Part shown: in pieces, positions 1 to 8,880 of the stretch
Numbering within the stretch: position 1 is the first letter of the stretch
Layout: the number at the start of each line of letters is the position of its first letter
Source: Planctomycetota bacterium
Lineage (GTDB): Bacteria > Planctomycetota > Phycisphaerae > Phycisphaerales > UBA1924
Length of the DNA stretch: 64,000 nucleotides
Assembly: GCA_013285505.1 (NCBI GenBank)
Contig: CP053450.1
Span: 1,658,796 to 1,722,795 of the forward strand
Direction: 5' to 3'
The notes under the pieces: generated by a model
What the model was told of the DNA's origin: nothing
What the model saw: the letters and a program-made list of their open reading frames with translations, nothing else
Database searches by the model: none
Position numbers and translations under genes: made by a program

Positions 1-320
1 CAGTCGGTGACGGCGGCCAGGGCGGCGCGGGTGTCGGCGGCCTGGGCTGTCCAGGCGGACTGCAGCTGGGCGAAGGTGGTGTAGGAGCGTTCGCGGGCGA
101 TGATGTCCTCGATGGGTGGGACCTCGCGGTCGAGGATGCGGAGGGCGTAGTACCACTCGGCGATGAGGGTGTGGTTGAAGATCTTGGCCAGTGAGCCGGG
201 GCCGATGGGGAACTCGCGGGTGTATTGCTCCGGCGAGAGCGGTGCTGCCCAGGCGAGGACGCGGGCTCGGGCGCGGGTGAGGTAGTCGTAGAGGTGGGAC
301 GGGTCGAGGATGGGTGGCAT
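1..320 (-). CDS. DinB-like protein, C-terminus off the window
   Basis: The gene reads leftwards from an ATG at 318-320 and leaves the window after about 106 residues. The visible part contains PIGPGSLAKIFNHTLIAEWY followed by YALRILDREVPPIED. This is the helical pattern with a metal-ligand histidine (FNHTLIAE) typical of DinB/YfiT four-helix-bundle proteins, a family of putative metal-dependent enzymes often linked to stress or thiol chemistry. The substrate cannot be named. The remaining metal ligands would lie in the missing C-terminal half. No clear Shine-Dalgarno sequence precedes the ATG; the upstream DNA is a G-rich run. A second DinB-like gene lies at 29690-30307, but the two are not close copies. 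Confidence 0.55.
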   Translation of the reverse strand, partial: MPPILDPSHLYDYLTRARARVLAWAAPLSPEQYTREFPIGPGSLAKIFNHTLIAEWYYALRILDREVPPIEDIIARERSYTTFAQLQSAWTAQAADTRAALAAVTD

Positions 321-420
321 GGGGGGAGTGTGGGGGAAGCGGGGGTTGGGTGCAAGGGGGGAGAGGTTGGGGGCACTGGGCTCGGCGGAGATTGGGGAGA
401 GGGTGAAGGGGAGGAAGGGC

Positions 421-772
421 CTCGCCCAGTGGCACCGGCCGGGTCTTTGTCGGGATCGTCGGGTGGGGTGAGGCCGGTGAGGCGGCAGAGTTGGGCTGCG
501 GCCTTGCGGACGGTGTCGGCGTGGGCTGGGGTTTCGCAGGTCGGGGTCTGGGCGATGCGGGCGAGGGTGTCGATTGCGGCGGGGAGTGCTGCGGCGACGG
601 CGAGGCCGGCCTGGAACTCGGCGACGGTGCGCATGGCGCCGTAGACGGACTGGGCGAGTGGGGAGGTGATCCAGTCGGCGAGGTCTTCGATGGGCAGGCC
701 GAGGCGCTCGGCGATGTCGAGCGGGCTGGCGGCGGCGTCGAAGAGCTCGGTGAGGATTGTGTTCGGGTCCAT
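421..772 (-). CDS. hypothetical protein with helix-turn-helix-like N-terminus
   Basis: The ATG is at 770-772. The first ~105 residues look like a real protein: MDPNTILTELFDAAASPLDI then AERLGLPIEDLADWITSPL, which resembles a small helix-turn-helix of the kind seen in planctomycete phage-like or regulator proteins. After about position 430 the frame turns into Pro/Ser-rich low complexity read from G-rich DNA. No stop occurs in this frame before the window edge, because it runs in a different frame through the DinB-like gene. The true end is therefore unknown, and a frameshift or missed stop near 420-440 is likely. I do not recognise a family and assign no function. Confidence 0.4.
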
Positions 773-884
773 GGCCCGAGTGTGGCGGGGGAGCCGGGCA
801 GAGGCAAGGGGGAGTGGGGGGAGGTCCACGAATTTGCGCAAACGGGGATGTTGGGGGGAGATTGTGGTGGTGGGCGGGCGAGTT

Positions 885-1120
885 GGGACGGCACGGGGCA
901 CGGGGGAGGTTGGGGAGAGGTGGGAGGAGGGGGAGGCCGTGACCCGTGGCACCCGGGGGGGGGTGAGGACGGCACGGGGCACGGGGGAGGTGGGGGGAGA
1001 GGTTGGAGGAAGGGGAGGCCGTGACCCGTGGCACCCGGGGTGTTGGGACGGCACGGGGCACGGGGGAGGTGGGGGAGAGGTTGGAGGAGGGGGGAGGCCG
1101 TGACCCGTGGCACCCGGGGG
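885..1120. repeat. three G-rich tandem repeats of about 78 bp
   Basis: Three imperfect copies lie at about 885-960, 967-1040 and 1044-1120. Each starts with GGGACGGCACGGGGCACGGG or a close variant, passes through a purine-rich GGGAGAGG(T) stretch and ends with GTGACCCGTGGCACCCGGGG. The purine runs on the plus strand are long enough to suggest triplex or G-quadruplex potential. The array sits between two leftward genes and ends next to the stop of the lipoprotein gene at 1122. Forward ORFs crossing it are artefacts of base composition. Confidence 0.75.
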
Positions 1121-1121
1121 G

Positions 1122-1723
1122 TCAGGGGTTTGGGGTGTTGCGGGCTTCGCGGAGTTGGGCTGCGGCGTCGGCGGCCCAGCGGTCTATGGCGCGCTTTGAC
1201 ATCGTCGAGGGTGGAGAAGGCGGTGAGGTTGAACTGGTTGCCGGAGTCGGCGCGGACGCTGGCTGCGAGCTGGGTGCCGGTGAGGGAGTCGGTGATCTCG
1301 CCTTCCATGGCGGCGCCGCCGGTGCCTGCGCCGGAGACTCGTGCGGCGGGGTGGATCTTGGCCCACCAGGTGGAGGCGGCGATGTCGGTGAGGGCGAGGC
1401 GGAGGCGGGCGGTGGTGGGGCCGGGGGGTGTCGGTGAGGGGGATGCCGGCCTCGGTGGCGACGCGGACGGCTGCGGCGTGGAAGTGGTCGGCGGCGAGTG
1501 CGGCCTGGTCGGGCGGGAGGGCTTCGGGATCGACGCGGACCTCGACGGGGTCGATGAGGAGTGCGGTGTAGGTGGCGAGGTCGGGGGAGGTGAAGTCGGA
1601 GCGGGAGGCCGAGCGGGTCTGGAGGGCGTCGTAGGCGGTGAGGAAGCCGGAGCGTGTGGGGGCGGGGGCGGAGTTGCAGGCGGTGAGGAGGAGGAGGGGG
1701 AGGATGGGGAGGAGGCGGTGCAT
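1122..1723 (-). CDS. DUF3313-like lipoprotein (two frame breaks)
   Basis: The N-terminus is MHRLLPILPLLLLTACNS, a signal peptide with a lipobox (LTAC), so the protein should be lipid-anchored. The body (RSGFLTAYDALQTRS..., LLIDPVEVRVDPEALPPDQ, LRLALTDI, GGAAMEGEITDSLTGTQLAA) follows the order seen in DUF3313 lipoproteins of about 200 residues, whose function is unknown. The reading frame has to change twice to recover this: near 1425-1430 in a run of six G and near 1195 at GCGCGCC. It ends with DRWAADAAAQLREARNTPNP and TGA at 1122-1124. Both breaks lie in G/C runs, so sequencing indels are likelier than real mutations. The start was chosen at 1723 because the signal peptide begins there. Confidence 0.6.
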
Positions 1724-1916
1724 GGGGGGAGAGGTTAGCAGGGATTTGAGGACGGTGAGCGTCTGGGGCCGTGCGTGAGGGAACTCGGACACCGCCGAAC
1801 CGTGACGGGGCATCTCGCCAAAGCTGCAATCAGTCGTGCTCGTCAGAAACACACAGTGGTTTCGGGTACACTAACGAAAGGCTCTGATCAGACGAATCTC
1901 GGAAGAGGGAAAAGAG

Positions 1917-4900
1917 ATGCCAAGCCAGCTTCGTATGCCAGCAATCGTAACTGAGTTGCTGGGAGATGTTGCCGGAGGCGCGTTGGCCAACGCAACTGCC
2001 GGAGGGGTTTCGAGTTTCGTCTCCACGTGCTCCCAGTCCGGACTCCTAGCCGGCTTGGCGTACTGTTCGGCCAGTTTCGGCCCCGCTGCAGTTCCCGTCG
2101 CAGCGTACGGACTGGTCCTGCTCGCATGCCAGCACTTGAAGCGTAATCATTCTGCGAAGGAAGCAGATGCTGTCAGGGAAAACCTGAAGGAAATCCGGCG
2201 AGTACTGCATTCCGTAGATGGCGACAACGCCGCGGCATTGGAATGCCTACGCGAACTAGCCGAGCGCCGCAACTGGACGTGGGCTCGTCTTTCAGGCGCA
2301 GACATCGGCGACCTCGTCACACGCGTTAACAATGACACTGAGACTCTTCTGCTGGAGTTCGGTCTGGATCGAAATGTCACTTTAGACGATATTTGGCTAG
2401 TCAGTTCGGATTCAAACAGGCGTATTCGCAACGTAGAGACCGTTCAGCGTACCCTATCGACTAAGCTAGATCTTCAAACTCTGGCCGATCAAATACAAGG
2501 AAAAGACGATATTGGAGATAGGCCGTGGAGGCGATTCCTAGACGCTACGGATTGCTTTCAAGAGAGCGCCAGCACTCGATATGTGTTACTTACGGACAGC
2601 CTGCCGCCGGGATTAGAAGATCGCGTGCGTGGCATGGGCCTTGTTCCATGGACGGCAATCATCGATTTCGATACATCGCCAGACTCAGGCGGTCTGTTTT
2701 CTGCGATAAAGCCAACGCTATCGGATCGTCGAACCGTGCTGCGCGTGGCCGGTAACCAAGTGCCCTCCTTGCATCCTCGTGATCATACTCTTTGGATTCA
2801 TGCTCGCGGCTACGAGGGGGCGAGTTCTACGCGTGATGATGGAACCTATCGATCGTGGAACCGACTTCGCTCATCAAGTCTGACCCGATCCTTCGAAAGT
2901 ATTACGCAGGCAATCAGTCCGAACCCGATCATTTGCGTCGTTATCTGGAATGACGACTCTCTTCATCAGTACGTCGAGACTACGTTGAGCATTATTGATC
3001 GCACAATGGGGGATTTGACACGATACGTCTTTGTATCTGAGACAAAAGATTGCCTCGCGTCCCTCGCCAAAACATATGGCGAACAGTCGACCGGTTTCGA
3101 CGTATTCCCCATGTCAATGGCCTCGCTCTCGTCAGCATTCCAAGTATTGCTTGACACGAATGCACCCAGTGTCGGTGAGCGATGTGTTCTGCCGACTTCC
3201 GACGGAACTCCGGCGAGCGTTGACCGACAAGATCGTATTTGGCTTGAGCAGGAGCTCGAGCTTGTGCACTACGATGTTGGCTTGGACGGACCAGACGACC
3301 CTGAGCCGTATCGCAAAGGCGCGGATATCACATGGCGTGACATAAATCTCAATCACGACTGCGCTCGCGATCTTCATACAGATCTGCACGCGCGTGTTGC
3401 GCAAGACCTTCGTGATCGTAGAGCAGTTCGCGTGAACCTCGTTCATTCACCAGGTGCCGGGGGTACGACGGTCGCCCGACGCCTTTTATGGACTCTGCGT
3501 GAGCAGTATCCGTGCACAGTATTGCGACACTCGGTTGGCACTACGCAGACGGTCGAGCGGCTCCGCTGGATTCATAAGCACACCAACAGCAGTCAGCTGT
3601 TGCTCATTGACGGAAGTTCAATCACGGACGGGCAGGCTGATGATCTCTATGAGGCTGTAGGCGCGGAGCAGTTGCCGGTAGCGATGCTCATTGTGTCCCG
3701 ACAGTTTGCGTTCTCCGGCAGCCCTCCAATAGCTCGACGCTCTTTCCGGCTGCGACCCACGCTGAGTGATTCTGAGTTTGATCGCTTTATAAGCGCCTAT
3801 GGACTGTCAAGAATGGACCGTCGTGGGGCTCTCGCGGCCTTACGTACTGGCTCTCGACCTGAGCAGCAGACCGCGTTCTATGTCGGACTGGTCACGTATG
3901 GGAGAGAATTTAATGGGCTATCGGACTATGTGATCAGTCGATTGCATGGCGCAACAGCCATTCAACGTAAGGTGCTTCTATTTCTTGCATTTGCGCATCA
4001 CTTTGGGCAGCAAACACTTCATAGTCAGTTGTTTGCAGGGCTGCTAGGGGTGCCCCGCAACCGACCGCTTGATCTTGAGCACTATCTGACACCGAGTATG
4101 CTCGAGTTATTGTACAAGGAGAACTCGGAGTCGTGGCGAACCATACACGATCTTATCGCTGAGGAGGTTTTGCAGAATCTCTTGGCTCCGCAGAGCAAGC
4201 GAGCACTCTGGACTCATCGACTATCGGAGTGCAGCAGAGAATTTGCTCATTTCCTTCGCGGAGAATGGCAGTTTGTAGGCAAGGAGATCTCTGAGTTGGC
4301 GCAGCGTATCTTCGTCTACAGAGATAATTCGGGCATCCTTGGTACGGAAATGTCAAGTACCAAGAAATTTTCTCAGCTCGTTGAGTTGATTCCCACAGAA
4401 GAAGGCAGGCTCGAACTATTGCGCGAATTGACTCTGGCGTTTCCAGAAGAGGCGCACTTTCATGCTCATCTTGGTCGCTTCTGTGGGTTGAGTGGCAGAT
4501 TCGATGAGGCACAGTCTGCATTGGAGACCGCTATTGCTCTCAATGACCGAGACTCGGTGCTGCATCACATGATGGGAATGATTGGGCGCCATCGTCTCTA
4601 CCTGCTCACTGAGAAGCAGCCGCCAGCGGAGTTGGATGATGTCATTGCGTTTGCGATACAGGCGAGCGAGGCTTTTGAGAAAGCGCGGGAGCTGAACCCA
4701 GAGAGTGAGCATGCATATGTTAGTGAAGTTCAGGTATACATCCGACTATTGGACTTTGCAGGTCGTCGACGTGGAGGCCGTTCAGAGGTTGTGGCGGCGG
4801 CAGTAAGTCACGGTGTACTGCGTGACGCGTTGGATAAAGCAGAGTCGCTGCTGGAACAGTTGCGACTTCAGCGCGGCGGAAGCCAGCCGAGTAATTATGA

Positions 4901-5684
4901 GCTCGATTGCCGCGCAAAACTTGATGCGATGTATGGTAATGACGAGAAGGCCCTTCAAGCCTGGGATTCGATACTCGGGCGTCCGGACCAATCGTACAAG
5001 CCGTCTGTGCGTCGGCAGGTTGTGCGAACGCTGCTCCGGCGGAGTGGGGGCGAATGGGTGACAATGAAGGAGCAAAGTGTCAGTCGCTGTGTAAGACTAC
5101 TTCAGGAAAACTTGGATGATGCGCCCGCTGATGCTACTAGTCTGCGTATGTGGCTTCGAGCGGTTCGGCATTTGAAGCCCGTTCCATCAGTCGAATCAGT
5201 GCTGGAAAAGATCGCGTTGTGGCGGGCGCATTCGGATTCCTTGGACGCTGCATATTACCAGTTCGTCCTATATTCATTGCTCGCGTTGGATGGGTCCGTG
5301 CTGTCTACTAGGGAAGCGGAGCGAGCATTAAGTCAATCTCAAGAGTTGTCAAAATATCGCAAACGCCGCACTTGGAGCTACGAATGGCTCGGGAGAGGCC
5401 GTGGGATTCAGCAGCTGGTCCATCAATTCGAACTCGGAGAGTGGGATGCGACAGAAGAATTCTATCCGAATCGCTCGCGATTGCACCGCATTGTGGGACA
5501 TGTGGATAGCATCGACGGTCCGCAGCGTGGCATCATTGAACTAGAGTCTGGACAAAAAGCGTTCTTTGTTCCTGCGAGAACAACATTGGTCCAAGATCGA
5601 GACATGAACACCAAGATCGACTGTTATCTTGGCTTTAGCTACGACGGGCTGCGTGCTTGGGATGTGAGAACGACCGAGCAATAA
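1917..5684 (+). CDS. SAMD9-like STAND NTPase (P-loop, TPR, OB fold)
   Basis: A single intact 1255-residue protein. Residues ~42-75 are hydrophobic (GPAAVPVAAYGLVLLAC), a possible membrane segment. Residues ~205-420 contain MGLVPWTAIIDFDTSPDSGG, resembling the SIR2-like/linker part of SAMD9-family proteins. Residues ~511-530 form a P-loop-like HSPGAGGTTVARRLLW, in which the usual GK[ST] lysine is missing (GGTT). A Walker-B-like LLLIDG follows at ~561-566. Helical repeats of TPR type cover ~820-1100 (for example FHAHLGRFCGLSGRFDEAQ). The C-terminal ~70 residues (RIVGHVDSIDGPQRGIIELE) look like an OB fold. This order matches the described SAMD9/bacterial STAND architecture; such proteins are regarded as signalling or antiviral NTPases. 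A purine-rich GGAAGAGGGAAAAGAG precedes the ATG. GC content is far below that of its neighbours and codon use is relaxed, suggesting horizontal transfer. The defence role is inference. Confidence 0.6.
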   Translation: MPSQLRMPAIVTELLGDVAGGALANATAGGVSSFVSTCSQSGLLAGLAYCSASFGPAAVPVAAYGLVLLACQHLKRNHSAKEADAVRENLKEIRRVLHSVDGDNAAALECLRELAERRNWTWARLSGADIGDLVTRVNNDTETLLLEFGLDRNVTLDDIWLVSSDSNRRIRNVETVQRTLSTKLDLQTLADQIQGKDDIGDRPWRRFLDATDCFQESASTRYVLLTDSLPPGLEDRVRGMGLVPWTAIIDFDTSPDSGGLFSAIKPTLSDRRTVLRVAGNQVPSLHPRDHTLWIHARGYEGASSTRDDGTYRSWNRLRSSSLTRSFESITQAISPNPIICVVIWNDDSLHQYVETTLSIIDRTMGDLTRYVFVSETKDCLASLAKTYGEQSTGFDVFPMSMASLSSAFQVLLDTNAPSVGERCVLPTSDGTPASVDRQDRIWLEQELELVHYDVGLDGPDDPEPYRKGADITWRDINLNHDCARDLHTDLHARVAQDLRDRRAVRVNLVHSPGAGGTTVARRLLWTLREQYPCTVLRHSVGTTQTVERLRWIHKHTNSSQLLLIDGSSITDGQADDLYEAVGAEQLPVAMLIVSRQFAFSGSPPIARRSFRLRPTLSDSEFDRFISAYGLSRMDRRGALAALRTGSRPEQQTAFYVGLVTYGREFNGLSDYVISRLHGATAIQRKVLLFLAFAHHFGQQTLHSQLFAGLLGVPRNRPLDLEHYLTPSMLELLYKENSESWRTIHDLIAEEVLQNLLAPQSKRALWTHRLSECSREFAHFLRGEWQFVGKEISELAQRIFVYRDNSGILGTEMSSTKKFSQLVELIPTEEGRLELLRELTLAFPEEAHFHAHLGRFCGLSGRFDEAQSALETAIALNDRDSVLHHMMGMIGRHRLYLLTEKQPPAELDDVIAFAIQASEAFEKARELNPESEHAYVSEVQVYIRLLDFAGRRRGGRSEVVAAAVSHGVLRDALDKAESLLEQLRLQRGGSQPSNYELDCRAKLDAMYGNDEKALQAWDSILGRPDQSYKPSVRRQVVRTLLRRSGGEWVTMKEQSVSRCVRLLQENLDDAPADATSLRMWLRAVRHLKPVPSVESVLEKIALWRAHSDSLDAAYYQFVLYSLLALDGSVLSTREAERALSQSQELSKYRKRRTWSYEWLGRGRGIQQLVHQFELGEWDATEEFYPNRSRLHRIVGHVDSIDGPQRGIIELESGQKAFFVPARTTLVQDRDMNTKIDCYLGFSYDGLRAWDVRTTEQ

Positions 5685-5717
5685 TAACGGCCACCACCCC
5701 CGATCGCGGGCCTTCGG

Positions 5718-7001
5718 CTACCCCATGTGCTTGATGATGGCGTCGCCGAACTCGGAGCACTTGAGGAGTGTGGCGCCGTCCATGAGTCGCTCGAAGTCGT
5801 AGGTGACGGTTTTGGCGGTGATTGCGCCTTCGATGCCGGTGACGATGAGGTCGGCGGCTTCCTGCCAGCCCATGTGTTCGAGCATGAGGACGCCGGAGAG
5901 GATGACGGAGCCGGGGTTGACCTTGTCCTGGCCTGCGTATTTGGGTGCGGTGCCGTGGGTGGCTTCGAAGATGGCGTGTCCGGTGTCGTAGTTGATGTTG
6001 GCTCCGGGGGCGATGCCGATGCCGCCGACGCAGGCCGCGAGGGCGTCGGAGATGTAGTCGCCGTTGAGGTTCATGGTGGCGATGACGGAGTATTCGGCGG
6101 GTCGGGTGAGGAGCTGCTGGAGGAATGCGTCGGCGATGACGTCCTTCACGACGATGTCGTGAGGCACCAGGCACTGGGCACTAGGCACTTGGGAAGACGA
6201 GGAAGCGGAGGGGAGTGGGGTGCCCTTCTTGATTATGTGCCAGGGGCCGCCGTCGAGGGGGGTGGCTCCGAACTGTTTGGCGGCGACCTGGTAGCCCCAG
6301 TTCATGAAGGCACCCTCGGTGAACTTCATGATGTTGCCCTTGTGGACGAGGGTGACGGAGGGCTTGTTGTGGTCGATGGCGTATTGGATGGCGGCGCGGA
6401 CGAGGCGTTCGGTGCCTTCCTGGCTGACGGGCTTGATGCCGATGCCGGCGGTGTCGGGGAAGCGGACCTTTTTGTAGCGGTCGGGGAAGTTGTCTTTGAG
6501 GAGCTGCTTGAACTTGGCGTTGTCGGGGGTGCCCTGTTCGAACTCGATGCCGGCGTAGATGTCTTCGGTGTTTTCGCGGAAGATGACCATGTCGGTGTCT
6601 TCGGGCTTTTTGACCGGGGAGGGGACGCCGGCGAAGTAGCGGACGGGGCGGAGGCAGGTGTAGAGGTCGAGGATCTGGCGGAGGGCGACGTTGAGGGAGC
6701 GGATGCCGCCGCCGGTGGGGGTGGTGAGGGGGCCCTTGATGCCGACGAGGTATTTGTTGAAGTCGTCGAGTGTGGACTGGGGGAGCCAGTCGCCGGTGGC
6801 GTTGAAGGACTTTTCGCCGGCTGCGGTTTCGTGCCAGTGGATCTTGCGTGAGCCGTTGTAGGCCTTTTGGACTGCGGCGTCGAAGACCTTGACGGAGGCT
6901 GCCCAGATGTCGGGGCCTGTGCCGTCGCCCTCGATGAAGGGGATGATGGGGTCGTTGGGGACATTGAGGCCGGCGGGGGTCATGGTGATGGGGTTGGGCA
7001 T
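5718..7001 (-). CDS. icd: isocitrate dehydrogenase (NADP+)
   Basis: Catalyses oxidative decarboxylation of isocitrate to 2-oxoglutarate in the TCA cycle. The 427-residue protein matches bacterial Icd end to end: [12 protein letters not shown], the substrate loop [13 protein letters not shown] with Ser102 (the site phosphorylated in E. coli), [45 protein letters not shown], and [16 protein letters not shown]. The start at 7001 is supported by GAGGAG about 8 nt upstream. The odd point is an extra segment at residues ~261-281 with no counterpart in E. coli Icd, encoded by a short GTGCC-repeat insertion (listed separately). The gene converges on the SAMD9-like gene with only 33 bp between their stops. 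Confidence 0.95.
   Translation of the reverse strand: MPNPITMTPAGLNVPNDPIIPFIEGDGTGPDIWAASVKVFDAAVQKAYNGSRKIHWHETAAGEKSFNATGDWLPQSTLDDFNKYLVGIKGPLTTPTGGGIRSLNVALRQILDLYTCLRPVRYFAGVPSPVKKPEDTDMVIFRENTEDIYAGIEFEQGTPDNAKFKQLLKDNFPDRYKKVRFPDTAGIGIKPVSQEGTERLVRAAIQYAIDHNKPSVTLVHKGNIMKFTEGAFMNWGYQVAAKQFGATPLDGGPWHIIKKGTPLPSASSSSQVPSAQCLVPHDIVVKDVIADAFLQQLLTRPAEYSVIATMNLNGDYISDALAACVGGIGIAPGANINYDTGHAIFEATHGTAPKYAGQDKVNPGSVILSGVLMLEHMGWQEAADLIVTGIEGAITAKTVTYDFERLMDGATLLKCSEFGDAIIKHMG
6162..6225 (-). repeat. in-frame GTGCC heptad/octad repeat insertion inside icd
   Basis: Read on the gene strand, the segment contains four tandem GTGCC units (GTGCCTA GTGCCCA GTGCCTG GTGCC) preceded by a Ser-rich stretch. 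It encodes roughly [20 protein letters not shown] between HIIKKGT and [13 protein letters not shown]. coli Icd has only a short loop at this point. The addition keeps the frame, so the enzyme may still fold. It looks like a short interspersed repeat that was tolerated in a surface loop. Confidence 0.6.
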
Positions 7002-7187
7002 GGTTGGCACTCCTCGGGATGTGTTGCTTGCCGGTGGCGAGGGGGTTGATGGATGGCCGCGGTGCTGCGGATAGGGCGGCACGGACGGCGGGGCGGATGA
7101 TAGGTGTCGGGTGGGGGAGGGGTGGTGATTGTGCGCGGGGCGGGGGAGTGGGGGTGGCGCGGGGAGGGGTGGCGGTCGGGGGTAGGG

Positions 7188-8774
7188 CTAGGGGTTGGGG
7201 GAAGTGTTGGGGGAGGTGGGGGGTGAGGCGGGGGTGGGCCCTTGGACTGGGCGAGGTCTTCCGCGGCGTGGGCGACGGCGGCCTGGCCCCTTGCGGTCGG
7301 CGAGGCTGACGACGACGGCGACGGCGAAGGAGACGAGGAAGGCGGGGGGGAGGACATCGAGGGCGGTGAGGTAGTCGTTGGCGGTGGGGAGGTTTATGGC
7401 GGAGAGGATGGGCGGGGCCGCGAACTTGAAGAAGGGGACGGCTGCGAATCCGGCGACCATGGCGGCCATGGCGCCGCGAGAGGTGAGCTTGGACCAGAAG
7501 AGGCTGAGGATCATGGTTGGGCAGAAGGTGGCGGCGATGCCCGACCAGCCGAAGATGATGATCCAGAAGACGCCGTTTTCCTTGTCGTAAAGGAGGATGC
7601 CCATGCCGACGGCGAAGGCGATGAGTGCGAGGACGAGCGTGAGGCGCTGGGAGGTCTTGACGAGGACGTTGTCGGACATGTCGGGGTGGCGGGTCTTTTG
7701 CCAGTAGTCGCGGACGGCTGCGGACGAGGCGACGATGAGGAGCGAGTCGATGGTGGACATGATGGCGCTGAGGACCATGGCGATGAAGATGCCGACGATG
7801 AAGGAGGGGAAGATCGCGGCGGAGAGGAATGGGAGGATGTTGTCTGCGTCGCCGCCGATGGTGGGGAGGTCGTAGAGGGCGCGACCGGTCATGCCGACGA
7901 GGACTGCGCCGGAGTCTGCGAGGATGGTCCAGAGGAGGGCGACGGCGGCGCCTTTGTGGAGTTCGTTTTCGCTCTTGAGGCTGATGAATCGGACGAAGAC
8001 CTGTGGGGAGCCGAGGAAGCCGATGCCGATGGCTGCGAAGCCGATGATGGTGGCGATGGTGAGTGGCGTGAAGCCCTGCCCGGCGGTGATGGAGAGGTGG
8101 CTGGGGTCGGTCTCTCGGAGGATGTCGAAGAAGTTGGTGACGCCGCCGATCTCGAGGAGGGCGGCGATGGGGAGGGCAACGAGGCCGATGACCATGAGCG
8201 TGCCCTGGAAGACGTCGGACCAGACGACGGCGACGAAGCCGCCCTTGGTGATATAGAGCATGACGACGCCGAAGCCGATGGCGGCGCCGAGGAAGTGGTC
8301 GATGCCGAGGAAGGCGTTGAAGGCCTTGCCGGTGGCGAAGACCTGGCCGGCGGCGTAGATAGGGACGAAAATTACCAGTGCGCCCGCGGCGATGAGGCGG
8401 AGCCAGTGGGAGGGGTCGCGGAAGCGGGATTCGAGGTAGTCGGGGATGGTGAGTGAGTCGTACTTGTCGCTGAGACGCTTGAAGCGGCGGGCCATGAAGA
8501 GCCACGCGCCGCCGACGCCGATCATCTCGCCGAGGACGATCCAGAAGCCCTGGGCGCCGACGGCGAAGCCGATGCCGGTGAGGCCGAGGAGGAGCCATGC
8601 GGACTCGCCGGTTGCGCGCGCAGAGAAGGCGACGTTGATGAAGCCGAGGTTCTTTCCTCCGGCGTAGTAGTCGCGGATGTTGCGCATGCGGCGCGAGGCG
8701 ATGAAGCCGATGAGGAGGAGAACGCCGCAGTAGAGCGCGACGGCGAGAGCTTTCCAGATGGCGTCGGGAGTGAT
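7188..8774 (-). CDS. sodium/solute symporter family (SSS) transporter
   Basis: A polytopic inner-membrane protein of about 528 residues with the SSS pattern: DYYAGGKNLGF after the first membrane helix, ATGESAWLLLGLTGIGF, LESRFRDPSHWLR, GGFVAVVWSDVFQG, and repeated hydrophobic segments to the C-terminus. Such proteins use a Na+ gradient to import a small solute; the substrate cannot be read from sequence. The first ATG in frame (8687) would delete the first membrane helix and has no ribosome site. The frame stays open upstream through TPDAIWKALAVALYCGVLLL to an ATC codon at 8772-8774, six nt after a perfect GGAGG, so an ATC start (or a miscalled ATG) is likely. The last ~45 residues alternate between two frames around 7240-7295, probably from indels. 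Confidence 0.8.
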   Translation of the reverse strand: MTPDAIWKALAVALYCGVLLLIGFIASRRMRNIRDYYAGGKNLGFINVAFSARATGESAWLLLGLTGIGFAVGAQGFWIVLGEMIGVGGAWLFMARRFKRLSDKYDSLTIPDYLESRFRDPSHWLRLIAAGALVIFVPIYAAGQVFATGKAFNAFLGIDHFLGAAIGFGVVMLYITKGGFVAVVWSDVFQGTLMVIGLVALPIAALLEIGGVTNFFDILRETDPSHLSITAGQGFTPLTIATIIGFAAIGIGFLGSPQVFVRFISLKSENELHKGAAVALLWTILADSGAVLVGMTGRALYDLPTIGGDADNILPFLSAAIFPSFIVGIFIAMVLSAIMSTIDSLLIVASSAAVRDYWQKTRHPDMSDNVLVKTSQRLTLVLALIAFAVGMGILLYDKENGVFWIIIFGWSGIAATFCPTMILSLFWSKLTSRGAMAAMVAGFAAVPFFKFAAPPILSAINLPTANDYLTALDVLPPAFLVSFAVAVVVSLADRKGPGRRRPRRGRPRPVQGPTPASPPTSPNTSPNP

Positions 8775-8880
8775 GGCTGGCCTCCGTGGGGTTCGGCGTT
8801 TCGTCGCGCGAACGGCTTGGGGCGCGATCGGTTGGGTGGTATGGTAACGGGATCACGCGATGCGTGGGGAACGGGAGATG

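Noticed and set aside
6181..8856. 891-residue minus-strand ORF over icd and the symporter
   Set aside because: It is an alternative frame of two real genes on the same strand and lacks any domain.
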